NCBI RefSeq assembly: GCF_000422665.1
Contig: NZ_AUGM01000001.1
Span: 179,352 to 243,351 of the forward strand
DNA length: 64,000 nucleotides
Direction of reading: 5' to 3'
Origin: Ferrimonas senticii DSM 18821
Lineage (GTDB): Bacteria; Pseudomonadota; Gammaproteobacteria; Enterobacterales; Shewanellaceae
Made by a program: the position numbers and the translations under genes. A model generated the notes under the pieces. The model did not search any database, was not told the origin of the DNA, and was given only the letters and a program-made list of their open reading frames with translations. Shown here one piece after another: positions 25,171-32,910 of the stretch; positions within the stretch are counted from its first letter, which is position 1, and every line of letters begins with the position of its first letter.

Positions 25171-26351
25171 TCCAAGCGGCGGATCAGCAGGCTGATGTTG
25201 CTGCCGCCAAAGGCAAACGAATTACTTAAGATGGTGCCGCCGTTGGCAGGCAACCGATGTTGATGACTGGCCAGCAGTACTGGCGCCAGTGTGGGATCGA
25301 GCGGGTAGTGGTTGGCGTGACTCGGCAATTGGCGCTGGTGATTGAGGTCGCTAAGCAGCAACCACGCTAACGCCGCTTCCAACGCTCCCGCCGCGCCCAA
25401 GGTATGGCCGGTCAGTGCTTTGGTTGAACTTACCGGTACCTTATCGCGACACAATCGGTAGATCGCTAGACATTCCATCTCATCGTTCAGAGGTGTGGCG
25501 GTGCCGTGCAAATTGAGATAATCGACCTTGGCGGCGGATAAGTTTGCGGATTCAAGCGCTAGTCGCATCGCGGTTTCGGCGCCGCGCCCATGTGGTTCTG
25601 GGGCGGAAACGTGGTAGCCGTCACTGGACTCACCAAAGCCCGCCAGTTGAATCCCACCGCTATCGCGGGTCATGACAAACAACACCGCTGCCTCACCGAT
25701 ATTGATGCCATCACGATCCTCTGCCAGTGGCCGACAATGACCCTGGGCGTATGACTGTAATGCACAAAAGCCGTTGATAGTAAGCTGACTTAAGCTGTCG
25801 CAGCCGCCGCAGACAACCGCATCGACCAAGCCGCTGTCGAGCATTCGCGCTGCCGCTGCCAGCGCTTTAGCGGAAGAGGAGCACGCAGTCGAGATGGTGT
25901 AAGCCGGCCCATTGGCACCGATACGGTCAGCCACGAACTGGGCGCCACTGCCGATCTCCTGCTTGCGATAGTGGTAATCGTTGGGCAGTTGGCCAAATTG
26001 TTGTTGATGTGCCAATGCCAGTTCATATTCAGCGATGCCCGAGGTAGAAGTGCCAATTATTACCCCGATGCGATCGGCGCCGAAATCGTTGAGCAGCGGT
26101 TGCAGTTGCGGCATCAGTTGTTCGCAGCAGTAGTTGAGCATACGGTTATTGCGACAATCCCACTTCGCAAGGCTGCCTTGCAAAGGTGTGGTTAACGGGG
26201 CGGCTTGGCCAACCAATACCGACTGTTCTGGGTGCAGGTCATCGCGCCAAACCAAGCCGCGTTGGTCGTGGTTTAGCAGCGCCGTTAAGCTTTCGGCTGG
26301 GGTCATCCCCAGCGCCGAGATCATACTTGGTTGGGATAATCGGTGGCTCAT
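25167..26351 (-). CDS. Beta-ketoacyl-ACP synthase, aryl polyene type (ApeO-like)
   Basis: 394 residues with active-site Cys157 (STACSSSAK), His282 (LHGTATPLNDEM) and His316 (LTGHTLGAAGALEA). All three catalytic residues are present, so this is a working condensing enzyme rather than a chain length factor. It belongs to the FabB/FabF-like family found in aryl polyene and flexirubin loci. It abuts the dehydratase gene by a 4-bp overlap and the lipoprotein gene by 4 bp. Confidence 0.92.
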   Translation of the reverse strand: MSHRLSQPSMISALGMTPAESLTALLNHDQRGLVWRDDLHPEQSVLVGQAAPLTTPLQGSLAKWDCRNNRMLNYCCEQLMPQLQPLLNDFGADRIGVIIGTSTSGIAEYELALAHQQQFGQLPNDYHYRKQEIGSGAQFVADRIGANGPAYTISTACSSSAKALAAAARMLDSGLVDAVVCGGCDSLSQLTINGFCALQSYAQGHCRPLAEDRDGINIGEAAVLFVMTRDSGGIQLAGFGESSDGYHVSAPEPHGRGAETAMRLALESANLSAAKVDYLNLHGTATPLNDEMECLAIYRLCRDKVPVSSTKALTGHTLGAAGALEAALAWLLLSDLNHQRQLPSHANHYPLDPTLAPVLLASHQHRLPANGGTILSNSFAFGGSNISLLIRRLE

Positions 26352-26896
26352 AGTGGCGTTTCCTGCAAAGTGGTAACCGTTAGTGTCAATTGATAGGGGT
26401 GGTGGCTGATTTGCCGCGATTGGTGGCTACCTTTGACGGTCAGCAGCAACTGCTGATCTTGATACAATTGTTGGCAACGATCGGCATTAGGGCAGGGGCG
26501 CCAGTGCGACGTTGAGCTTTGTAAGCGATCTGGCTGCTGCATCACTTGCACCATCGCCAACAGCCATTGCGGAGGCAGTGGACCATCAAGGCCATTGATC
26601 TGTTCCGCAAGGGTGACACCGTCCCATCGAAGCGACAGACTTGGTTGACCTAAAGGGCCGCTGGCGGCCAGAACCCACTGTTGTGGTGATTGTTCTTCAA
26701 CGCCGAACAGCACCAATTTGCCACTGGGGTAGTGCAGTTCGATCCGCTGCTGACGTCGCTGTGCCTCGCCGCTGGGCTGCGCTAAGCAATAGTTAATGCC
26801 GGCCACCAGTTCGCCACAGTGGGGTTGTTGCAATAGTTGACATCCACCAAGCAGCAACAGCGTGCACATCAGCCCCAATTGCCGCATCGTTAACAT
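26348..26896 (-). CDS. DUF3261-type lipoprotein of the aryl polyene operon
   Basis: 182 residues from ATG 26896 (a second ATG three codons later is equally good). Lipoprotein signal LGLMCTLLLLGGC. Mature part of about 160 residues is rich in beta strands with WVLAASGPLGQPSLSLRWDG and SLSLRWD-type features recalling LolB-like outer-membrane lipoprotein receptors. DUF3261 lipoproteins are regular members of aryl polyene clusters next to the LolA-like and MMPL genes. A receptor role for the polyene lipid at the outer membrane is inferred from that context. Confidence 0.8.
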   Translation of the reverse strand: MLTMRQLGLMCTLLLLGGCQLLQQPHCGELVAGINYCLAQPSGEAQRRQQRIELHYPSGKLVLFGVEEQSPQQWVLAASGPLGQPSLSLRWDGVTLAEQINGLDGPLPPQWLLAMVQVMQQPDRLQSSTSHWRPCPNADRCQQLYQDQQLLLTVKGSHQSRQISHHPYQLTLTVTTLQETPL

Positions 26897-28122
26897 AGCT
26901 CGGCCAAGGTCTGTAGCCGCCGCTGGCTGTGGCGAACAAACGGGTTGTCAGCGTCCCAGGCATAGCCGGCCAAAATCGCGCTGATCATCTGCTTAACTTG
27001 CGGATTAGGATCAGGATGAAACACCACTTTCTGAAAGCTCTGGTCGTACCAACCGCTAACATAGGTTTTAAACGCGTTGACCCCAAATCGCAGTGGCTCG
27101 GCATATTCGCGCTGCCAATCAACCGCTTCGCCGCGCAGTTGCCGGTCAAGAGCCTGGCTGGCGAAACTGGCGGATTTCATGGCTATGGTGACCCCAGAGG
27201 AAAATACCGGGTCGAGAAACTCGCCAGCGTTGCCTAGCAGTGCGAAGCGGTGATCGGCCAAGGTAGTGACATCGGCAGCGTAACCTTTTAGGGCATTGAC
27301 AGGAGTATCAAATTTGGCGTTACCAAGGACATTGGCCAGACTCGGGGTTGAGGCTACCCACTCTTTTAAGGCCGCGGCGTTATCGCTTGGTGCGTGCTGA
27401 AAACGCGATTCGGCGGCAACCACCCCAAGCGAAGCGCGACCGTTACTAAAGGGGATCAGCCAGAACCACACGTCGGCTAGTTCAGGGTGGACGGTGATCA
27501 AAATTTTGTTGCGATCGAAAGTGGTACTGGTTGTCTCGATGCCATCGGCAATGTGGGTAAACAGCGCTTGGCGAACTGGGAAAGTTGAGGGACGTTCGAG
27601 ATGGAGTAGACGCGGCAGCACTCGCCCAAAACCGGAGGCATCGAGTACAAATTGACAATCCAGTTGATAACGTTGCCGCTGGTCGCAGCTTACCTGCAAT
27701 CGCGCACCACCGGCTTGCAGTTCAATGGCATCGACCTGATGACCAAAGCGGATCTCGACCCCTTGCTGCTGCGCTTGCTGGGCGAGTAACTGGTCAAATG
27801 GGCCGCGCTGAACCTGAAATGTGGTGCCGGGGCCTGGGCTGAACTTGTTGGTAAAATCGAATTCCACTTGTTGGTTGCCGCGATGAAACGTGGCACCGTT
27901 TTTAAATTGGAAACCCGCATTGTTGACGGCCTCAAGCATGCCCGCTTCGGCTAACACTGACATGCAGTGTGGTAGCAAACTTTCGCCAATGGAAAACCGC
28001 GGGAAATGGCTTTTTTCAAGCACCAGCACATCGTGGCCAAGGCGGTTAAGGATGGCGCTGGCAACTGCCCCAGAAGGCCCTGCACCAATAATGACTACAG
28101 TTCGGGTTTCACTCACGGACAT
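26890..28122 (-). CDS. FAD-dependent oxidoreductase with flavin-halogenase motifs
   Basis: 410 residues. N-terminal FAD motif GAGPSG at 13-18; PRFSIGESLLP (40-50) is typical of tryptophan-halogenase-like and geranylgeranyl-reductase-like flavoproteins. Two halogenase hallmarks are present by eye: a lysine in FQFKNGATF (Lys73), at the place of the catalytic Lys of PrnA-type enzymes, and WFWLIP at 218-223, fitting W-x-W-x-I-P. C-terminal FAD segment LLGNAGEFLDPVFSSG. Similar flavoproteins occur in xanthomonadin and flexirubin loci, whose pigments can be brominated or chlorinated. It overlaps the MMPL gene by 14 bp. Confidence 0.88.
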   Translation of the reverse strand: MSVSETRTVVIIGAGPSGAVASAILNRLGHDVLVLEKSHFPRFSIGESLLPHCMSVLAEAGMLEAVNNAGFQFKNGATFHRGNQQVEFDFTNKFSPGPGTTFQVQRGPFDQLLAQQAQQQGVEIRFGHQVDAIELQAGGARLQVSCDQRQRYQLDCQFVLDASGFGRVLPRLLHLERPSTFPVRQALFTHIADGIETTSTTFDRNKILITVHPELADVWFWLIPFSNGRASLGVVAAESRFQHAPSDNAAALKEWVASTPSLANVLGNAKFDTPVNALKGYAADVTTLADHRFALLGNAGEFLDPVFSSGVTIAMKSASFASQALDRQLRGEAVDWQREYAEPLRFGVNAFKTYVSGWYDQSFQKVVFHPDPNPQVKQMISAILAGYAWDADNPFVRHSQRRLQTLAELC

Positions 28123-30409
28123 CTGATTGCTCCATTGATGATTGACAGGCCATGGGCGCTAGTAGCAGTGCTAATACCAAACCGATGGCGAGGGTTAGGC
28201 CAAATTGCGCAAGGGCAGGGGTTGCCGACAGACTCAATAAGCCAAAGGCGGCTAGGGTGGAGGCCGCACTAAGCCAGATGGCCACGGTAGTGTGGCTGTG
28301 ATCGGGGTTGTGGGCGTAAAACAGGGTTTGGTCTAAAGAGATACCAAACAGCAACAGCAACCCCAGCAGAGTAAACAGCGTTAAGGGTTGGCCTAACAGT
28401 GCTAACACCATCACCGTCAGTAGCATTGCAGTGGTTGGTGGCAGCACGATTCGTAACATCCGGCTTAGCCGATGGCGGTAGCCAATAATCAGCGTCGCGC
28501 TGACAACCGCCAATGCGAGTAGCAGGGTGAGGCCGAATCGGTAATCAGCCATCATCTGGTTCAATTCGCTGATCCGATCCAGATAGCGAACCTCATTGCT
28601 GTTGCCAGAGGCATTGGTGGCGATTGCCATCAATGCCTCAACATCATTGACTTGGCTGAGCAACATTACCGAGCGCCACTGATGTTGCTGTTGGCCAAGC
28701 CATAAACCATGCCAAGGCGCTAACAGCGGCTGCGCTAACCAGTGCTCTGGGGTCAACAACGGCGCGCGTTTTAGCTCGGTGCGAGCGCGACTAAGCTGCG
28801 CTGGATCGATTCCCAATTGTTGTAGTTGTTGTGCAAGGGCGGGATCGTCATAGCGCTGTTTCAACAGCTGCCTGTTGAACCGCTGTCGTTGTTGTGACGG
28901 CAAGCTTTGGCTGACCGCGCGATAACTGTGTAGTTGGCCTTTGCTAATGGCGTTAGCCAATGGCGCGTGCAGTTGTTCTTCAAGTTGCAGTAACTGTTCT
29001 GGGCTGGTTGCCGTCAGCAATAAAAATCGGTTTTCTTCGGGTAGTGCTTGCAGTTGCCCCAACTGAGCCTGTTCTGCCATCAGTTGCGGATCCAGTTGCT
29101 GCAGCTTTCGAATGTCGTCGTCAATATGCACCAACGTCAGCAGCGGTAGCGCCAACACTACGGCGAAGGCATTGCGCCGCCGCAGCAGCCTTGGCCGCCA
29201 ATAGCTAATCAATTTTTGGCAACGAATAAGCAGTTTGCGAGGTGGGGAGTGTTGCCTGAAGCCAAGGTTGGGCAGGCACTGTACTGTTAAAAAGGCCCAG
29301 CAGAGCCCGGTAATCGAAAATACCGCCATCTGTTTCAGTGCCGGAAATGGCAGCAACAACATAGCGGCGTAAGCCAAAATCGAGCTGGTTAATGCCAACA
29401 GCATTGGCTGGCGCAGTTGTTGGCTGGCAACGTTGGCATCAGCACTAGGATGGCAACAGAGATGTAGGGTGTAGTCGACGGCGATGCCGATAAGAGTGGT
29501 GGCAAACACTACAGTAACGGCATGTAAACTGCCAAGCAGCCACCAACAGGCGCAAGCGCCAACAACCAAACTGCTGGTGATAACCAGCAACAGCCAGCCT
29601 AGTGGAGCCGGGTGGCGAAACACCAATAGCCCAAGGATAAGCACCAACACCAGCGATAAGCTGCCAAGCAGAGTCATCTCTTGTTGGGCTTGCTGGCTGG
29701 CCTTGATGGCATGGAACACCACCCCCGCGCGGTGAACCTTAACCTGCTGGGTTTGTAAGGCCGCAATAGCTGGCGTCAGAGCAGAGTTAAGCCGTTGTTG
29801 CAGATCGCTATCAAATGGGCTTGTCGGAAGTTGCCAGCGCAGTAACAGCCAGTGCTGTTGCTGCCAATGTTGGGTTAACCCTAATTCGGTTGTGTGCCAG
29901 CGGCGCTCGTTGCCGGCTTGCGCTAGTAAAAATTCAGGGAACAATAACAACGGATCTTGGCTAAATAGTGCCGCTGCCGGCGTTGCGGCGGGGGTTGCCA
30001 ATGCGTGGTAGAGATTCTGTAACCACAACTGCGGCTGTGAGCTTTCTAACCGTCGTTGTTGCTCTACTGTTAGTAAACCGCCTCGAAATGGCAGCAACCA
30101 TTGCCCTAGTTGCTGTCCTAATTGTTGCGGCGGTGGCGTTAAAGTTGCGCCAGAGGAGGCCATAACCTGTTGTAACTGTTCGGCAGCCATCTGCAATTGA
30201 TGTGGCTGTTTGGCTTGCAGTAGCAGTATCAGTTGCCGTTCATTATTAGCGCTTAAACGCTTGCTGATCTCAGTGCTGGTGGCGTCTGGTAGTAACTGGG
30301 TGATGTCGGTATCCAGCCCCTGTTGGTCAAATCGCAGCCACAACAATGCCGCCGCCGCCAGCACAAACAGTAGCCATAGTTTGGCGGCGTAGTTATCGAA
30401 GTTCGGCAC
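28109..30409 (-). CDS. MMPL/RND-superfamily exporter of the aryl polyene operon
   Basis: 766 residues, shorter than drug RND pumps, with two repeats of one membrane helix, a periplasmic domain and five more helices (about 12 in total). Second-helix block has LIGIAVDYTLHLCCHPS (about residues 310-326) with the Asp-Tyr pair typical of MMPL proteins. Such proteins move lipids from the inner membrane to the periplasm. With the LolA-like carrier encoded just upstream and the DUF3261 lipoprotein downstream it would form the export route for the polyene lipid. Confidence 0.88.
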   Translation of the reverse strand: MPNFDNYAAKLWLLFVLAAAALLWLRFDQQGLDTDITQLLPDATSTEISKRLSANNERQLILLLQAKQPHQLQMAAEQLQQVMASSGATLTPPPQQLGQQLGQWLLPFRGGLLTVEQQRRLESSQPQLWLQNLYHALATPAATPAAALFSQDPLLLFPEFLLAQAGNERRWHTTELGLTQHWQQQHWLLLRWQLPTSPFDSDLQQRLNSALTPAIAALQTQQVKVHRAGVVFHAIKASQQAQQEMTLLGSLSLVLVLILGLLVFRHPAPLGWLLLVITSSLVVGACACWWLLGSLHAVTVVFATTLIGIAVDYTLHLCCHPSADANVASQQLRQPMLLALTSSILAYAAMLLLPFPALKQMAVFSITGLCWAFLTVQCLPNLGFRQHSPPRKLLIRCQKLISYWRPRLLRRRNAFAVVLALPLLTLVHIDDDIRKLQQLDPQLMAEQAQLGQLQALPEENRFLLLTATSPEQLLQLEEQLHAPLANAISKGQLHSYRAVSQSLPSQQRQRFNRQLLKQRYDDPALAQQLQQLGIDPAQLSRARTELKRAPLLTPEHWLAQPLLAPWHGLWLGQQQHQWRSVMLLSQVNDVEALMAIATNASGNSNEVRYLDRISELNQMMADYRFGLTLLLALAVVSATLIIGYRHRLSRMLRIVLPPTTAMLLTVMVLALLGQPLTLFTLLGLLLLFGISLDQTLFYAHNPDHSHTTVAIWLSAASTLAAFGLLSLSATPALAQFGLTLAIGLVLALLLAPMACQSSMEQSDVRE

Positions 30410-30953
30410 GCTCTGACTCCGTTGGCACGGTTACCGTGACATTGTGCAGGGTGATGTTGGTGTTGGAACCGCTGGGATCGGTTAGGATAATTTGCTCGAT
30501 GTGAACTGCGCCAGTCAGTTCAATTTTCTCAAATAACGGGATTAACTTGGCTGTGGTTGGCGTCATTTGTAGTTGCCAGCGGTCGAGTTCACCACTCGCT
30601 GTAATGGCAAAGTGGTTGGCGAGTTTTTCAAGGTCGCCACTGAGCAAGCCACTGAGTAGATCGCTAAAGGCGCTGTCAGCCAACGTTAATTGTTGATGTT
30701 GTTGCCAAACACTGTCGCCCTTGACCAAGGTGGTTTGTGCCCAAGGCTGTTGCTGCTGCCACTTTAAGCCGAGCCCCGGCACCATCAAATAGTCACCGCT
30801 TGATTGCATCGGTGCGGTTAAAAATGGCAGCGCTTTGTGCTGCACAAAATGGCCTCGCACCGGTTGTGAGGTTGCTAGCTGCAACTGTTGCCAATCTAAA
30901 GCGGCGCAGACTGGGCTAAGCAGCAACAAAATTACCGTAGTCAATCGAGCCAT
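30393..30953 (-). CDS. LolA-like periplasmic lipid carrier
   Basis: 186 residues from ATG 30953, where a signal peptide begins (LTTVILLLLSPVCA); the longer open frame overlaps the thioesterase gene. The mature part has the LolA half-barrel pattern (RGHFVQHKALPFLTAPMQSS, GDYLMVPGLGLKWQQQQPW). LolA homologues in aryl polyene operons are thought to ferry the hydrophobic product across the periplasm. Overlaps the upstream gene by 13 bp and the MMPL gene by 17 bp. Confidence 0.85.
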   Translation of the reverse strand: MARLTTVILLLLSPVCAALDWQQLQLATSQPVRGHFVQHKALPFLTAPMQSSGDYLMVPGLGLKWQQQQPWAQTTLVKGDSVWQQHQQLTLADSAFSDLLSGLLSGDLEKLANHFAITASGELDRWQLQMTPTTAKLIPLFEKIELTGAVHIEQIILTDPSGSNTNITLHNVTVTVPTESERAELR

Positions 30954-31360
30954 GGTGCCAACTTTTGTTGCAGAATTGCGGGACTTTGGAGGCACATTTC
31001 GCCATTGGCGATTGCTACCGCAACTTGCACGGTTTCCCCTTTAACCAAGCGCTTACCGGTATCGGCGTCGTGGACTTGATAGCGGATCCGCAGTCGGTGC
31101 TGCCACTCCAATAACTCAGCCTTCACCAGCAACTGTTGGTCGACGGTGGTAGGGTGGGGGTAACGGATCTTCAAGTCGATGATTGGCCAAGCGTAGCCTG
31201 ACTGCTGCATCTGTTGATAGCCGTAGTCGATCTGGGTAAATAGCGCCCGCCGTGCTTCTTCGAAGTAGCGTAGGTAGTTACCGTGCCAGGTTACGCCCAT
31301 CGGATCGCAATCTTGAAAGGGCACGGTCACGGCCGCCGTGGCGGCTAGGATTGCGACCAT
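30941..31360 (-). CDS. Hotdog thioesterase, 4-hydroxybenzoyl-CoA thioesterase type
   Basis: 139 residues from ATG 31360. The active-site segment DCDPMGVTWHGNYLRYFEEA fits the D-x-x-x-x-G-x-x-x-x-x-x-Y pattern of 4HBT/YbgC thioesterases, with Asp as catalytic residue. It could release the finished chain from the ACP or proofread wrong starters. Start overlaps the ammonia-lyase end by 16 bp; an upstream ATG (31375) is also in frame but deeper inside that gene. Confidence 0.85.
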   Translation of the reverse strand: MVAILAATAAVTVPFQDCDPMGVTWHGNYLRYFEEARRALFTQIDYGYQQMQQSGYAWPIIDLKIRYPHPTTVDQQLLVKAELLEWQHRLRIRYQVHDADTGKRLVKGETVQVAVAIANGEMCLQSPAILQQKLAPWLD

Positions 31361-32910
31361 GGCGCTACCTCCCAATGACGATTGATGATCGCTTCGCAGG
31401 TTTGTCGCAGCAGCATCTCAAGCGGTCTATCCTCTACCAGCAGATCCATCCGCTGTTGTACCTGTGTTAACAACGCTTGGAGTGGCAAGGTTAATTGGGT
31501 GTTGGCTTCTAATCGTTGCCGCAGTTGTACGGCTTGGGCGCTGGCTAACAGCAGTGCTGCGGCGACCTGTTCGGTTAGTGTTAATACCCGAAGCGCGTCA
31601 CGAGCGGCGATGGTGCCCATGCTGACCTTGTCTTGGTTGTGGCACTCCGTTGAACGGCTAAACACCGAGGCTGGCATGGTCTGTTTTAGCGCTTCCGCTG
31701 TCCAAGCTGACACCCCAATTTGCACCGCTTTAAAGCCATGGTTGATGGCCGCTCTAGGACCGGTGGCACCAGATAAATTGGTCGGTAGTCCATTGTTGAA
31801 TTTAACGTCAACCAGATGTGCCAACTGGCGATCCATCAGATCCGCAAGGTTGGCGACGGTGTTTTTCAGGCTATCCATGACAAAAGCGATATGACCGCCG
31901 TAAAAGTGACCGCCGTGAAGAATACGGCCCGCTTCGCCATCGATAATGGGGTTATCGTTGGCGCTGTTCAGCTCGGTTTCGATGGTGGTAGCAAAAAAAG
32001 GCAGGGCATCGGCTAACACTCCGATCACATGGGGCGCGCAGCGCAATGAATAACGATCTTGCAAGCGTTCGGGGTTACGTTCGCCGGCATTGCCACCCAG
32101 ATCGTTGTAAATCCACTGCGCTACCTGCGCTTGTCCTTGATGAGGTTTGGCGGCAAACAGGAGTGGATCAAAGTGATAGGGGTTACCCTTTAGTGCCACT
32201 GAACACATCGCGGTTAAGCGGCTGCACAGTTGCGCTAGGTATTCGGCTCGCGCGAACGCTTCGCAGGCTAAAGCTGTCATCACTGCGGTGCCGTTCATCA
32301 ATGCCAACCCCTCTTTGGGGCGCAGCGTCAATGGTTGCCAGCCTAACTCGGCGTAAACATCTTGGGTATCGCGTACCTGACCTTGGTAATAAACTTGGCG
32401 TTCACCCACCAATACCGCACCGACATAGGATAGTGGCGTCAGATCACCACTGGCACCGACCGAGCCCTCCTCTGGAATTATTGGAATGATGTCGTGATTA
32501 AGCAGATCTATCAGTCGTTGCAGCAGGCTTAAGCTTACGCCGGAGCGACCAATCACCAGTGATGCCAAGCGCGTTGCTAATACCGCACGGCCCTGTTGTG
32601 GGCTAAAGTGGCGGCCCAGGCCGCAGCCATGAAAGCGGGTTAAGTGCAGCGGCAATTCATCCACTAAATGGTTGGGGATCGCCACGGTGCAGGAGTCACC
32701 GTAACCGGTAGTGACGCCGTAAATGGCACCATCCTCTCGCAGCAGGGTGTCTAACAGGTCGGCGCTGGCTTTGATCCGGGCTAATGCGGCGGGATTGTCG
32801 CTTAGGCTGACTTTAGCGCCAGCGGCGATGGCATTGACTGTTTTAATAGTCAGTGGCCTATCCCCTAGGGCGATGGTGGCGGAGGATGCTGATAGCAACG
32901 GTTGAGTCAT
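31345..32910 (-). CDS. Aromatic amino acid ammonia-lyase (HAL/TAL family)
   Basis: 521 residues from ATG 32910, which overlaps the stop of the upstream gene as ATGA. The MIO prosthetic group forms from Ala153-Ser154-Gly155 in SVGASGDLTPLSYVG. The catalytic tyrosine lies in IYGVTTGYGDS (Tyr64). The selectivity pair that is Ser-His in histidine, His-Leu in tyrosine and Phe-Leu in phenylalanine lyases reads Phe93-His94. It would deaminate tyrosine or phenylalanine to a cinnamate-type acid that primes polyene synthesis. It is not likely to be HutH: no hut genes lie nearby and the pair differs. Confidence 0.92.
   Translation of the reverse strand: MTQPLLSASSATIALGDRPLTIKTVNAIAAGAKVSLSDNPAALARIKASADLLDTLLREDGAIYGVTTGYGDSCTVAIPNHLVDELPLHLTRFHGCGLGRHFSPQQGRAVLATRLASLVIGRSGVSLSLLQRLIDLLNHDIIPIIPEEGSVGASGDLTPLSYVGAVLVGERQVYYQGQVRDTQDVYAELGWQPLTLRPKEGLALMNGTAVMTALACEAFARAEYLAQLCSRLTAMCSVALKGNPYHFDPLLFAAKPHQGQAQVAQWIYNDLGGNAGERNPERLQDRYSLRCAPHVIGVLADALPFFATTIETELNSANDNPIIDGEAGRILHGGHFYGGHIAFVMDSLKNTVANLADLMDRQLAHLVDVKFNNGLPTNLSGATGPRAAINHGFKAVQIGVSAWTAEALKQTMPASVFSRSTECHNQDKVSMGTIAARDALRVLTLTEQVAAALLLASAQAVQLRQRLEANTQLTLPLQALLTQVQQRMDLLVEDRPLEMLLRQTCEAIINRHWEVAPWSQS

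Noticed and set aside
31345-32910. Histidine utilisation HutH
   Set aside because: Operon context is aryl polyene, no hutU, hutI or hutC nearby, and the selectivity pair is not Ser-His.
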